64,000 nt of DNA from Escherichia ruysiae. Its GTDB lineage: Bacteria > Pseudomonadota > Gammaproteobacteria > Enterobacterales > Enterobacteriaceae. Of the stretch, positions 33,877-42,696 are shown piece after piece. The stretch covers positions 1 through 64,000 of the forward strand of contig NZ_JAVIWS010000001.1 of the NCBI RefSeq assembly GCF_031323975.1. The letters run 5' to 3'. The notes below the pieces were generated by a model that had not been told where the DNA came from, did no database searches, and saw only the letters and a program-made list of their open reading frames with translations. The translations under genes were made by a program, and so were the position numbers. Positions within the stretch are counted from its first letter, which is position 1; each line of letters begins with the position of its first letter.

Positions 33877-36282
33877 ATGGCAGCAGTAAAAATCTCAGGT
33901 GTGCTGAAAGATGGTGCGGGAAAACCAATACAGAACTGCACTATTCAACTGAAGGCAAAGCGTAACAGCACCACGGTACTGGTCAACACAGTGGCCTCTG
34001 AAAATCCGGATGAAGCCGGGCGTTACAGCATGGATGTTGAGTATGGCCAGTACAGCGTCACCCTGCTGGTTGAAGGTTTTCCGCCTTCACATGCCGGAAC
34101 CATTACCGTCTATGAAGGTTCCAGACCAGGTACGCTGAATGATTTTCTCGGTGCCATGACGGAAGATGATGTCATGCCGGAGGCATTGCGTCGTTTTGAG
34201 GAAATGGTGGAAGAAGCGGCACGCAACGCTGAAGCCGCCTCTCAGAGCGCAGCGGCGGCAAAGAAATCCGAAACTGCAGCGGCATCATCGAAGAACGCGG
34301 CGAAAACCTCAGAAACGAATGCAGCTAACAGCGCACAGGCGGCAGCGGTCTCGCAGACTGCATCGGCAAACTCCGCAACAGCAGCTAAAAAATCAGAAAC
34401 CAACGCGAAAAATAGCGAGACAGCCGCAACGACGAGCGAAACCAACGCAAAGTCCAGCCAGACGGCAGCGAAGACCAGCGAAACGAATGCTAAAGCCAGT
34501 GAAACTGCAGCAAAAAACAGCCAGGTTTCAGCAGCCCAAAGCGAGAGCGCGGCAGCCGGTTCTGCGACTTCAGCAGCTGGATCAGCAACTGCTGCGGCTA
34601 ACAGCCAGAAAGCTGCGAAGACGAGTGAAACTAACGCAAAGTCCAGCCAGACGGCAGCGAAGACCAGCGAAACGAATGCCAAAGCCAGTGAAACTGCGGC
34701 GAAAAGCAGTCAGGATGCAGCGGCCCAAAGCGAGAGTGCAGCAGCCAGTTCTGCAAGCGCGGCGGCTGCTTCTGCCACTGCATCAGCTAACAGTCAAAAA
34801 GCAGCAAAAACCAGTGAAACCAACGCAAAGGCGAGCGAGACTGCGGCGGCGAACTCGGCGCAAGCATCGGCAGCAAGCCAGACAGCAGCTAAAGCAAGTG
34901 AAGACGCAGCCAGAGAGTATGCAAGCCAGGCAGCGGAGCCGTATAAACAAGTTTTGCAGCCGTTGCCCGATGTGTGGATACCGTTTAATGATTCACTGGA
35001 TATGATTACGGGCTTTTCGCCATCATATAAAAAAATTGTTATTGGCGACGATGAAATAACAATGCCTGGCGACAAGATTGTAAAGTTTAAACGCGCATCG
35101 AAAGCAACTTACATTAATAAATCTGGTGTGCTGACAGAGGCTGCCATTGACGAGCCACGATTTGAACGTGATGGCCTGCTTATTGAGGGGCAAAGAACTA
35201 ACCTGCTAATCAATTCAACAAATCCGACTAAATGGAACAAGTCGTCAAATATGATCTTAAGTGCATCAGGTGTAGATGATTTCGGATTCCAGTACGCAAA
35301 ATTTACATTAAAACCAGAAATGGTAGGGCAAATTTCAGCGATTAACATAGTAACCGTTTCCGGCAGTAAAGGTTTTGATGTAACAGGCGGAGAAAAGTAT
35401 GTAACCATATCATGCAGGGTGCAAAGTGGCACTCCAAATTTAAGATGCCGATTACGATTTGAAAACTATGATGGTTCTACCTACACATTCTTAGGTGACG
35501 CTTACTTAAATACGACAGATTTATCTATTGATAAGACGGGTGGTGCCGCTAATCGCATTACTGCAAGGGCTGTTAAAGATGAAGCAAGCAAATGGATCTT
35601 TTTTGAGGCGACAATTAAGGCACTTGATACAGAAAATATGATAGGTGGAATGGTTCAGTATGCCCCGGCAAAAGGAGTGGGCACTGGCGCGGATGATTAT
35701 ATTTATATTGCGACCCCTCAAGTTGAAGGTGGGGCGTGCGCTTCATCGTTTATTATAACAGGCGCATCCCCTGTAACACGCGCCAGCGATATTGTAACGG
35801 TCCCCATTTCTCTAAATTGGTGCAATCCCGCTATTAGTTCATTAGCAGAAGTTAATACCAATTGGGATGAATCGCCAAACAAAGAAGGTAGCGCACGTAT
35901 TCTTAATATTTCCACTACGGGAGATACAACTGAAATTGCAGATGAAAGTTATATGTATTTGGGGTATACATCTTTGGGAGCACGCGCAATCATTACAAAT
36001 GGTAAAGGCACTAAAATAGAATATAAAAGCGTTATAGAACGACCAGAGAGAAAAAGCATTATCGGCTTTAGATTCACAGAAAGTCGAGAATTGTGTGTTG
36101 TGGTTAACGGTAATATTGGTGCTAAGGTAGTTTCTCCTTATAAAAAACACAAATATACAGGAGGCTTCATTAATATTGGTGGTCAATCATCATCCGGCAA
36201 CCGTCACCTATTTGGACACGTTCGAAATCTGCGTATTTGGCACAAGGCATTGACTGATGCTCAGATGGGGGAGTCAATCTAA
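33877..36282 (+). CDS. Side tail fibre protein (Stf-like, chimeric)
   Basis: An 801-residue fibre. Residues 1-110 match lambda Stf (VKISGVLKDGAGKPIQNCTI), the tail-binding end. Residues 110-355 are an Ala/Ser/Thr-rich repetitive coiled coil encoded by near-identical DNA repeats (SETNAKSSQTAAKTSETNAK). The C-terminal 430 residues, from about PLPDVWIPFNDSLD, are unrelated to lambda and include LLIEGQRTNLLINSTNPTKW and a lectin-like ending with LRIWHKAL, suggesting a concanavalin/LamG-type sugar-binding head. ATG 33877 fits the Stf N-terminus. The swap marks a change of receptor specificity. The next gene overlaps its stop. Confidence 0.88.
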   Translation: MAAVKISGVLKDGAGKPIQNCTIQLKAKRNSTTVLVNTVASENPDEAGRYSMDVEYGQYSVTLLVEGFPPSHAGTITVYEGSRPGTLNDFLGAMTEDDVMPEALRRFEEMVEEAARNAEAASQSAAAAKKSETAAASSKNAAKTSETNAANSAQAAAVSQTASANSATAAKKSETNAKNSETAATTSETNAKSSQTAAKTSETNAKASETAAKNSQVSAAQSESAAAGSATSAAGSATAAANSQKAAKTSETNAKSSQTAAKTSETNAKASETAAKSSQDAAAQSESAAASSASAAAASATASANSQKAAKTSETNAKASETAAANSAQASAASQTAAKASEDAAREYASQAAEPYKQVLQPLPDVWIPFNDSLDMITGFSPSYKKIVIGDDEITMPGDKIVKFKRASKATYINKSGVLTEAAIDEPRFERDGLLIEGQRTNLLINSTNPTKWNKSSNMILSASGVDDFGFQYAKFTLKPEMVGQISAINIVTVSGSKGFDVTGGEKYVTISCRVQSGTPNLRCRLRFENYDGSTYTFLGDAYLNTTDLSIDKTGGAANRITARAVKDEASKWIFFEATIKALDTENMIGGMVQYAPAKGVGTGADDYIYIATPQVEGGACASSFIITGASPVTRASDIVTVPISLNWCNPAISSLAEVNTNWDESPNKEGSARILNISTTGDTTEIADESYMYLGYTSLGARAIITNGKGTKIEYKSVIERPERKSIIGFRFTESRELCVVVNGNIGAKVVSPYKKHKYTGGFINIGGQSSSGNRHLFGHVRNLRIWHKALTDAQMGESI
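34444..34697 (+). repeat. 65-base direct repeats in the fibre coiled coil
   Basis: Bases 34444-34508 recur at 34633-34697, exactly 189 bases on (63 codons), with one mismatch. The offset keeps frame, so unequal crossing over would change fibre length without breaking it. Shorter related units lie on both sides between 34200 and 34900. Confidence 0.8.
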
Positions 36283-36563
36283 TGAAAGATTTAACACTCA
36301 AATTTGCCGACAGGGCCGACTTTTCGGCCTTTATGGGAAGTATTGGCTATTATAATGACGAGTCGATGCAGGATGATATTCTGATTGATGTGATAGGTAA
36401 CGTGTACAAAGAAACCGGAGAGCTGACTGAAGATGGCGAACCGGTATGTGTTAAGGAAGATGGATATTTTGTAAACGTGCGCATCATTAAGGATACGCAA
36501 ATATCGTCATTATTCGATGAATACGCGGTTGCTGTTGAGCATCAACTTCGTGGCTGGATGTGA
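36282..36563 (+). CDS. Hypothetical protein between fibre genes
   Basis: A 93-residue acidic protein (MKDLTLKFADRADFSAFMGS). I do not recognise a named family. It overlaps the side fibre stop by one base and precedes the S74 fibre gene by nine bases. In this position lambdoid phages usually have a fibre chaperone (tfa), so it may serve in assembly of the chimeric fibre. That is inference from place only. Confidence 0.65.
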   Translation: MKDLTLKFADRADFSAFMGSIGYYNDESMQDDILIDVIGNVYKETGELTEDGEPVCVKEDGYFVNVRIIKDTQISSLFDEYAVAVEHQLRGWM

Positions 36564-36572
36564 GGAAGAAAA

Positions 36573-37613
36573 ATGGCTACATCGACAGTAATTCCTGATG
36601 ACATCAAAACGCTAAAATCCGACGTTAGCAAATTAAAAAACGATCAAGGAAGCTACGCAACAAAATTATATGTAGACAGCAAAGATGAAATCGTTGGTGA
36701 CTGGTCTGCTTCATGGTATCAGCAGGTATTGCCAACTAGCGGAGCTATATTTGGGAGAAAACTCCGCTCAACTCACAGGACGGCAGGTGTTGAGGATGCG
36801 TATTGCGAACTATACCTCAAAAAATGGATAGACAGTCCAGGTAACGCAATGGCGCGCCTTAACCTGAACGATAACGGGACAAACATTTGCTGGGACTTTA
36901 CCAACCTTTATGGCGGTACGATGATTTTTCCCGGTGACAGCGGATACCTCAAAATGGGTAACTGCCTTATGTCATACAGCAAGCGTGGAAGTAACGCGCT
37001 TATTAAATTTGATTACACCGACACATTACAGATCAAATATGCCAATCATGGGTCAATCATGACATTAAACACACAGGGAACCGCTTATGCTGGTGTTACT
37101 GCTCAATTGTGGGGCAACTCCAGCCGTCCTGTTGTTTATGAAGTCGGTGTTGATGGTGGCGCTTATATGTTCTATGCGCAGAAAAATACCGATAACACCT
37201 ATATGTTAAGCGTTAATGGTGCATGTCATGCCACCGCATTTAACCAGCATTCCGACCGGGATCTGAAAGACAACATTCAGGTGATCGATAATGCAACCGA
37301 CCGCATCCGTAAAATGAACGGCTATACATACACGCTTAAAGAAAACGGTATGCCCTATGCTGGTGTCATTGCACAGGAAGCTCTGGAAGCAATCCCAGAA
37401 GTTGTAGGTTCCGCAATGAAATATCAGGACGGTGCGAGCGGATCGGAAGGTGAAGAAGGTGAACGTTATTACACTGTAGATTATTCTGGTGTTACTGGCT
37501 TGCTTGTTCAGGTAGCCAGAGAGTCAGACGACAGGATAACAGCACTGGAAGAAGAAAACGCAGAATTAAGACAAAGATTATCTGCAATTGAGGCGGCGCT
37601 TGCGTCTAAATAA
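36573..37613 (+). CDS. Tail fibre with S74 self-cleaving chaperone
   Basis: A 346-residue fibre-like protein. A short N-terminal helix leads to a beta-rich shaft (residues 45-215). The C-terminal 120 residues are the Peptidase_S74 intramolecular chaperone: HSDRDLKDNIQVID carries the serine and lysine of the catalytic dyad, followed by PYAGVIAQEALEAIPEVV and a final coiled coil (DRITALEEENAELRQRLSAI). Such domains trimerise the fibre, then cut themselves off. The shaft begins with ATKLYVDSKDEIVGDW. It probably joins the receptor-binding set with the side fibre upstream. Confidence 0.85.
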   Translation: MATSTVIPDDIKTLKSDVSKLKNDQGSYATKLYVDSKDEIVGDWSASWYQQVLPTSGAIFGRKLRSTHRTAGVEDAYCELYLKKWIDSPGNAMARLNLNDNGTNICWDFTNLYGGTMIFPGDSGYLKMGNCLMSYSKRGSNALIKFDYTDTLQIKYANHGSIMTLNTQGTAYAGVTAQLWGNSSRPVVYEVGVDGGAYMFYAQKNTDNTYMLSVNGACHATAFNQHSDRDLKDNIQVIDNATDRIRKMNGYTYTLKENGMPYAGVIAQEALEAIPEVVGSAMKYQDGASGSEGEEGERYYTVDYSGVTGLLVQVARESDDRITALEEENAELRQRLSAIEAALASK

Positions 37614-37649
37614 TATTAAGGGGCCGAGCGCCCAATTTTATTGGGTAGG

Positions 37650-37949
37650 ATGAAAATGGATATAACACCTTTCCTTCATGCACTTTGTGCTGTGGCTGCG
37701 CAGCTACTGATTGGTCTTTTTACCGGGAACTGGGCTTACGGAGCGATAGCCGGTTGTACGTTCTTCATTGCGCGTGAACACACCCAGGCAGAATATCGCT
37801 GGATCGAAATGTTCGGGCATGGCAAGCGAATGAATATGCCGTGGTGGGGCGGTTTTGATACACGTGCATGGGATGTGGCAAGCCTGATGGATTTTGCTGT
37901 GCCGGTGGTGGCGTGTCTGCTGGTCTGGCTGTTGGTTAATCGTGGGTGA
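37650..37949 (+). CDS. Small phage membrane protein
   Basis: A 99-residue protein with two or three likely transmembrane segments (LHALCAVAAQLLIGLFTGNW at the start, FAVPVVACLLVWLLVN at the end) around a soluble loop with EHTQAEYRWIEMFGHGKRMN. Similar proteins accompany tail-fibre genes in enterobacterial prophages; no function is known to me. GTAGG precedes ATG 37650; the ATG at 37641 has no site. It is the last intact late gene before the tfa remnant. Confidence 0.7.
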   Translation: MKMDITPFLHALCAVAAQLLIGLFTGNWAYGAIAGCTFFIAREHTQAEYRWIEMFGHGKRMNMPWWGGFDTRAWDVASLMDFAVPVVACLLVWLLVNRG

Positions 37950-37953
37950 AAAA

Positions 37954-38079
37954 AGGTGAGCTGTATATGCAACGGAGGAAGAAACCCCGTTGCTGGAAGC
38001 CTGGAAAAAGTATCGGATGCTGCTAAACCGTGTGGACACTTCCGTAGCACCAGATATCGAGTGGCTTATTCAACCATAA
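37954..38079 (+). pseudogene. Tail fibre assembly (tfa) 3' remnant
   Basis: About 37 codons, from [20 protein letters not shown] to [15 protein letters not shown] and a stop, match the C-terminus of Tfa proteins. The rest of the gene is absent and no start remains. In DLP12 a similar broken tfa (tfaX) also lies just before appY, so this scrap links the right end of this prophage with the DLP12 right end. Confidence 0.85.
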
Positions 38080-38626
38080 TAAACAGTATGTATATCATAG
38101 GTTATTAATTGTAAGTTTTTTCGGTATGTTATTTGTTTGTTTGATGTTATGCTTTTGCGCCCCAAAAGGTTGTTTAGATGTATTTTATCAATTGATTTTC
38201 AATATCGTTTAATAAAGAAAAATTAAGCAAGCTGGATGTTGGTTTTTTGTTAATTGAATGGTTCTAATAATGTTTTTTTACTGTTGTTGAATGTGACTTG
38301 ATAAGAAATGCAAGTAAAAATGATACTCTTTTTATTTTAAATTCAAACGGTTGACATATATATAGCAAGAGGTTTCAGGTGCGTTGTAGTGAGTTTATGT
38401 TAATAAAAAGCATAGTAATCGTTGAAAAAAATGTAACTTTGAAATACGTTAGAATAAAAAACAATATACATATAATAATTTAATCTTAAATGAAATTTAT
38501 TAAAATTTGCAAACTATAATTTTGTGTATAAAAATATAAATGCACATCATCCTGATTATGATTGTGTATTTAATTGGTTGTTATTTGACTACTATCAACT
38601 TGTTTTAATTTTATGATAGGTGCAAG
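38080..38626. other. AT-rich regulatory gap upstream of appY
   Basis: This 547-base stretch is very AT-rich and holds no plausible gene. Such DNA is typical of H-NS-bound control regions. It probably contains the appY promoter. No terminator of the late operon is obvious in it. Confidence 0.55.
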
Positions 38627-39376
38627 ATGGATTATGTTTGCTCCGTAGTTTTCATCTGTCAATCATTTGATTTAATTATAAACAGGAGAGTTATCTCGTT
38701 CAAAAAAAATTCATTGTTTATTGTAAGCGACAAAATTAGAAGAGAGTTACCAGTATGCCCCTCTAAACTAAGAATTGTTGATATAGATAAGAAAACATGT
38801 TTATCCTTTTTTATCGACGTGAATAATGAGTTGCCTGGCAAATTTACTCTTGATAAGAATGGTTATATTGCTGAAGAGGAACCTCCATTATCGCTTGTTT
38901 TTTCTCTGTTTGAAGGGATTAAAATAGCAGACTCACACTCCCTTTGGTTAAAAGAAAGACTATGTATATCCTTACTTGCCATGTTCAAAAAACGCGAAAG
39001 TGTAAATTCATTTATACTAACAAATATAAATACATTTACCTGTAAAATTACTGGAATAATCAGTTTTAATATTGAGCGGCAATGGCATTTAAAAGATATT
39101 GCGGAATTGATTTATACGAGTGAAAGTTTAATAAAAAAAAGATTAAGGGATGAAGGAACGTCATTTACTGAAATATTGAGAGATACTAGGATGAGGTATG
39201 CAAAAAAACTCATAACTTCAAACTCTTATTCTATCAATGTCGTAGCCCAGAAATGTGGCTATAACAGTACTTCATATTTCATATGTGCATTTAAAGATTA
39301 TTATGGTGTCACGCCATCTCATTATTTTGAGAAAATAATCGGCGTCACAGATGGAATAAACAAAACAATTGACTGA
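38627..39376 (+). CDS. appY: AppY transcriptional regulator
   Basis: A 249-residue AraC-family regulator that, as I recall it, is identical or nearly so to AppY of DLP12 in K-12. AppY activates the hya and cbdAB-appA operons on anaerobiosis, phosphate starvation and stationary phase, and affects acid and RpoS responses. The C-terminal double helix-turn-helix is clear ([37 protein letters not shown]). It is AT-rich like its upstream region. In K-12 it is followed by ompT, as here. A second AppY-like gene lies at 7651 in the same prophage. Confidence 0.95.
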
Positions 39377-39580
39377 TAATATTTATTACAAGTTGTCTAC
39401 ATGTTAATTATAATATTATACAGTGTGTTTTTTGATGTGATATTCTGGAACCATTAATTTGTAATTGGGTTGCTGTCGCCTATTTTATACACATTATAAT
39501 TGATGGTTTTCTATGTGATTTAGTTAATAACCTTCTGGGTTTATTTTAAGGGTTAATTGTTACATTGAAATGGCTAGTTA

Positions 39581-39609
39581 TTCCCCGGGGCGATTTTCAC
39601 CTCGGGGAA
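39581..39609. terminator. Hairpin between appY and ompT
   Basis: Stem TTCCCCG/CGGGGAA around a 15-base loop in the gap between the convergent appY and ompT genes. It is followed by ATTTTAG on the + strand. It may stop both transcripts; the T run is poor on the ompT side. Confidence 0.5.
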
Positions 39610-39625
39610 ATTTTAGTTGGCGTTC

Positions 39626-40579
39626 TTAAAATGTGTACTTAAGACCAGCAGTAGTGATGAAGTTATAGTTTTCTATGCCTGCTCCATTTTTGCTGTAGTC
39701 TGAAGTGTTATTATTGTGATCATAAAGTGAAGTATTACCTTTTTTATTCGTAACCCGATTCCATGCGCCTTCAACATAAACTTTTGCGTTAGGTGTGACG
39801 TAATAACCTGCATTGACTGCAACAGAATAGTAATTTTGGTCTTTGACCTTACTGCGATAAGTGATTCTTTTTCCCGGGTCATAGTGTTCATCGTTATCAG
39901 ATGATTCCACCCAGCCGCTGTATTTAAATGTGCCACCTAGCTCAAAATCTTCATAACGATAACTTCCAGTCAAGCCAATGTAGGGCATTTTAAAACGTTG
40001 TTTGTAGCCGATTGCTCTTTCTCCATTCGGGAAGGAGCCGATATCATCTCTGAATCCCTCCTCAGAACTGTAGATATAGGAACCACCTCTGGCTGTAAAG
40101 CTATAACGGCTTTCCTGATATCCGGCCATGAGTCCCAGGCGGTAATTGGGTTCGTTGAGGAGCCAGCCTTTGATATTCAGATCAAATTCGTTGGCATAAT
40201 TGAGTTGTGTATCAGGATGTCTACTTTCATCCGTCCAGGTTCCGGGGTTACTGGAATCCATCCAGTCCTGATCGACCATATTGCCACCTCGGCTGCCGAG
40301 TGTTGTCCAGCCAGCAGCCCCGATAGATATCTGAGGCATCAAATCCCAATTAATTGCACCTTTAATAATTGCAGCGTTATTGAATTTCCAGTCAAGTTGA
40401 CTGACTTTTCGGCTTCCTTCTTCGGCTAGATAAACACGCTCTTTTGTTTTTCCGCTCAGAGTTCCAAGACTAATGTCCGCATTTATGTTGTCAGGAGTAA
40501 ACGATAAAGTCTCGGTAGAAGCAAAAGAGTTGATCGCAATAGGGGTTGTCAGGACTATTCCCAGAAGTTTTGCCCGCAT
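39626..40579 (-). CDS. ompT: OmpT outer membrane protease (omptin)
   Basis: A 317-residue ten-stranded beta-barrel protease that cuts between paired basic residues and degrades antimicrobial peptides such as protamine and LL-37. The signal peptide ends FA-STETLSF. Active-site residues are intact: the Asp pair in GGNMVDQDWMD (D83 and D85 of the mature protein) and the Asp-His pair in ESSDNDEHYDPG (D210, H212). One change from K-12 is seen near the N-terminus (EEGSRKV for EEGGRKV). It is convergent with appY. Intact ompT argues against Shigella. It is the last complete gene of the prophage. Confidence 0.97.
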   Translation of the reverse strand: MRAKLLGIVLTTPIAINSFASTETLSFTPDNINADISLGTLSGKTKERVYLAEEGSRKVSQLDWKFNNAAIIKGAINWDLMPQISIGAAGWTTLGSRGGNMVDQDWMDSSNPGTWTDESRHPDTQLNYANEFDLNIKGWLLNEPNYRLGLMAGYQESRYSFTARGGSYIYSSEEGFRDDIGSFPNGERAIGYKQRFKMPYIGLTGSYRYEDFELGGTFKYSGWVESSDNDEHYDPGKRITYRSKVKDQNYYSVAVNAGYYVTPNAKVYVEGAWNRVTNKKGNTSLYDHNNNTSDYSKNGAGIENYNFITTAGLKYTF

Positions 40580-41117
40580 AAAAGTTCTCCATTCAATCGT
40601 TTTAATGATTGAATATGTATTTTTTATATCTAACTTAATGAGTCAATTACATATTGCTCCACTGTTTATATTTTGTTTAGTATTGAATGATTATCACAAT
40701 GCGCTATCTGTTTTTGGTTTAATTATCTGTTATTGTTTCATATTGCGGTTTTACTGTGTGGTTTTTTATGATTTTGTGGTGCTTTTATCTATTTAAGTGC
40801 CATGCCTTTAGAGGCATATAAGCGAAAATAGCATGAGGTTTATCCTCAATTACTATGTTTTTTAGTACAAAAAAGAGGGACAAAACTGAGACACATAAGG
40901 CCTCACAAAGGTCTGCAAGGCCTCACATGTATTGAGATGTTAATAAAATGTAGGCTTGTAATTTTGATATAAATGGTAGATAAAACCTTTCCCCAAAATA
41001 AAAACGAACGTCAATGAAATCAAACGGTTGAATAAAGTTGATTTTGGCTAATAAAAAGACAATAAAATAATTTTTATCATTAAATATCAATGAATTGAAC
41101 TTAATGTTTTTATATAC
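40580..41117. other. Gap between ompT and the icd remnant
   Basis: This 538-base stretch is AT-rich and holds the ompT promoter (leftward). Short repeats such as AAGGCCTCACA (about 40896 and 40917) are visible. The reading frame from 40473 is a shadow. The right prophage attachment region should be at or close to its right end, where icd sequence starts. Confidence 0.5.
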
Positions 41118-41281
41118 TGCTGCGCCACATGGGTTGGACCGAAGCCGCAGACCTGATTGTTAAAGGTATGGAAGGCGCAATCAATGCGAAGACCGTAACC
41201 TATGACTTCGAACGTCTGATGGAAGGCGCTAAACTGCTGAAATGTTCAGAGTTTGGTGACGCGATCATCGAAAACATGTAA
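41118..41281 (+). pseudogene. icd: icd 3' end copy marking the prophage attachment site
   Basis: Fifty-four codons match the C-terminus of isocitrate dehydrogenase, from about [19 protein letters not shown] to [12 protein letters not shown] and the normal stop. Upstream sequence is phage-like, so this is a detached 3' end. Phages such as 21 and e14 integrate within the icd 3' end, restore icd with their own copy and leave the old end at the far side (icdC in K-12). The crossover lies near TGCTGCGCCACATGGG at 41118-41133. The functional icd and the integrase should be left of the window. Confidence 0.93.
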
Positions 41282-41305
41282 TTTCTGCATGTGTTAAAAA
41301 CTGTA

Positions 41306-41334
41306 ACGGGCGTATAACACGCCCGTTGTTTTTT
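41306..41334 (+). terminator. Original icd terminator
   Basis: Stem ACGGGCGT/ACGCCCGT with loop ATAAC and a T-rich tail, 24 bases after the icd stop. It stayed with the displaced 3' end. Confidence 0.85.
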
Positions 41335-41905
41335 GTTAGCTTGCTAAGGGTTATCAAAACCCCCTGATAGTTTGGTGGGGCAGATAGCAGTTCTACTCAT
41401 TGTAGCGATGCTTTTTTCTCCGGCTGAACCGTGGCTGATGCCATGTAGCTCAAGTACCTAACTGCGTAATACAGCACATCTGCCGTCTGGTTTTTCTCCA
41501 GTATTTGTAGCTACTGCGATGAACCCCGAACACGTGGCATAGAGTGACCACAGGATAACGCGCCCTGAGTTTCCCGATTATCGAGAACTGTTCAAGGAAG
41601 CCGCATCAAGAGCACGGTAGCCTTTTTAAATATTTCGTTTTCCATTTAAATTCGTTGTCGCTTTTTCTTTAGCTCACTTTTTCCCGTATCTGTGATAAGT
41701 TAAGCGCAATGATAGACTTTTTATGTCTGTGTTAGGATATTAATACAAACCCGCAGATATACGGTTTTTTGCTTCGGTAATTCACAGGTAAATCCGAAAA
41801 GATCTTCGCCAGCGGACTGTCGGAGATGAAATGTTATGTTCAGCAATTTCGGAAAACCGACTTGTTGATATATAGTGTGGTCTGTAAACACATTGATTGT
41901 GAACG
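41335..41905. other. Unrecognised gap after the icd remnant
   Basis: No intact gene is visible. From 41,340 to about 41,630 the base composition is more balanced and the leftward strand shows broken coding-like pieces, which suggests a decayed gene or transposase I cannot name. From 41,640 the DNA is AT-rich again. Confidence 0.4.
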
Positions 41906-42253
41906 TCAATATCTTGTCAGGGTCTCACTACATAGTCGCAATGCATCATTCAGAACCTTATAACTCTCCTGTGTTGCATCTTTTATACCAGCCTCCCTTA
42001 TTGGTCTTCCTTCTGTTGAATATTCGATCCAGAATGAACCGGAGAAGTTTGACATTTTGTATGTTGCGAATTCTTTTGCATTAATAGGCAGCCTGGTGCC
42101 GTTTAGATCCATTATATAACCACTTTCCTGGATGGAGCGGGAAAGACAATTGATTATTTCGTTTGTTGGTATCCTACTGTCTAAGTGAGGATGATCCACA
42201 ACGGCTCCTGTACAGAGAATACTTAGAAATATTATAAAAACATTTTTTTTCAT
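41906..42253 (-). CDS. Small secreted protein, unknown
   Basis: A 115-residue protein with an N-terminal signal peptide (MKKNVFIIFLSILCTGAVV) and a short soluble domain (ESGYIMDLNGTRLPINAKEF, FSGSFWIEYSTEGRPIREAG). The cysteine at residue 15 is not in a good lipobox, so export by ordinary signal cleavage is more likely. ATG 42253 starts the signal peptide; the longer frame to 42331 adds a hydrophilic stretch that would block it. I do not recognise the family. It is a single gene in AT-rich, horizontally acquired-looking DNA. Confidence 0.6.
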   Translation of the reverse strand: MKKNVFIIFLSILCTGAVVDHPHLDSRIPTNEIINCLSRSIQESGYIMDLNGTRLPINAKEFATYKMSNFSGSFWIEYSTEGRPIREAGIKDATQESYKVLNDALRLCSETLTRY

Positions 42254-42514
42254 AGTTAAGATATTTTTTAATGTTTTTGTTATGTGGTCTATCGTGGTGA
42301 TAGATATATCTGTTGAATCCTTTTGTTTCAAAATATGATGAAATTTTTGTTTTGATAATGGTTAAAGCCTTATTGTTTTTATAAGGTGATATAAATCATC
42401 AAAATATACAATACGATTAATGCCTTTATTGGATAAGAAAATATCAATTTTTATTTATAATGCGATAATGTAAACTGTATATATATGTTTCTAAGGGAGT
42501 AAATTCGTTTTTCT

Positions 42515-42590
42515 GGCTCTTTAGCTCAGTGGTGAGAACGAGCGACTCATAATCGCCTGGTCGCTGGTTCAAATCCAGCAAGGGCCACCA
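42515..42590 (+). tRNA. tRNA-Ile (CAU anticodon)
   Basis: A 76-base cloverleaf. Acceptor GGCTCTT pairs with AAGGGCC (one T-G); anticodon arm GCGA-CTCATAA-TCGC; T arm CTGG-TTCAAAT-CCAG; encoded CCA end. It is close to E. coli ileX, whose CAU anticodon is modified to lysidine to read AUA. The D stem (GCTC/GAAC) has one mismatch. Prophage tRNAs for AUA are common in lambdoid phages. Confidence 0.75.
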
Positions 42591-42596
42591 ACCATA

Positions 42597-42672
42597 CAGC
42601 CATTAGCTCAGCAGGCAGAGTCACTGACTTGTAACCAATGGGGCACCAGTTCAATTCAGGTAGTCGGTACCA
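42597..42672 (+). tRNA. Degenerate tRNA-Thr (UGU) relic
   Basis: It keeps TAGCTCAG, anticodon loop CTTGTAA and TTCAATT, and resembles E. coli thrU, with an ACCA end. The acceptor 5' side no longer pairs with AGTCGGT, and the anticodon and T stems each have mismatches. It is probably non-functional, and sits six bases after the tRNA-Ile. Confidence 0.6.
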
Positions 42673-42696
42673 TGCGTTGGTGTTAAAAAATCATCG

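Noticed and set aside
34166..35005. Long open frames on both strands across the fibre coiled coil (34166-35005 +, 34242-34682 -)
   Set aside because: They arise from the Ala/Ser/Thr codon repeats of the fibre gene. The predicted products are low-complexity Arg/Gln or Ala/Val strings.
42597..42672. A second functional tRNA
   Set aside because: Acceptor, anticodon and T stems have mismatches, so I record it as a relic and not a working tRNA-Thr.
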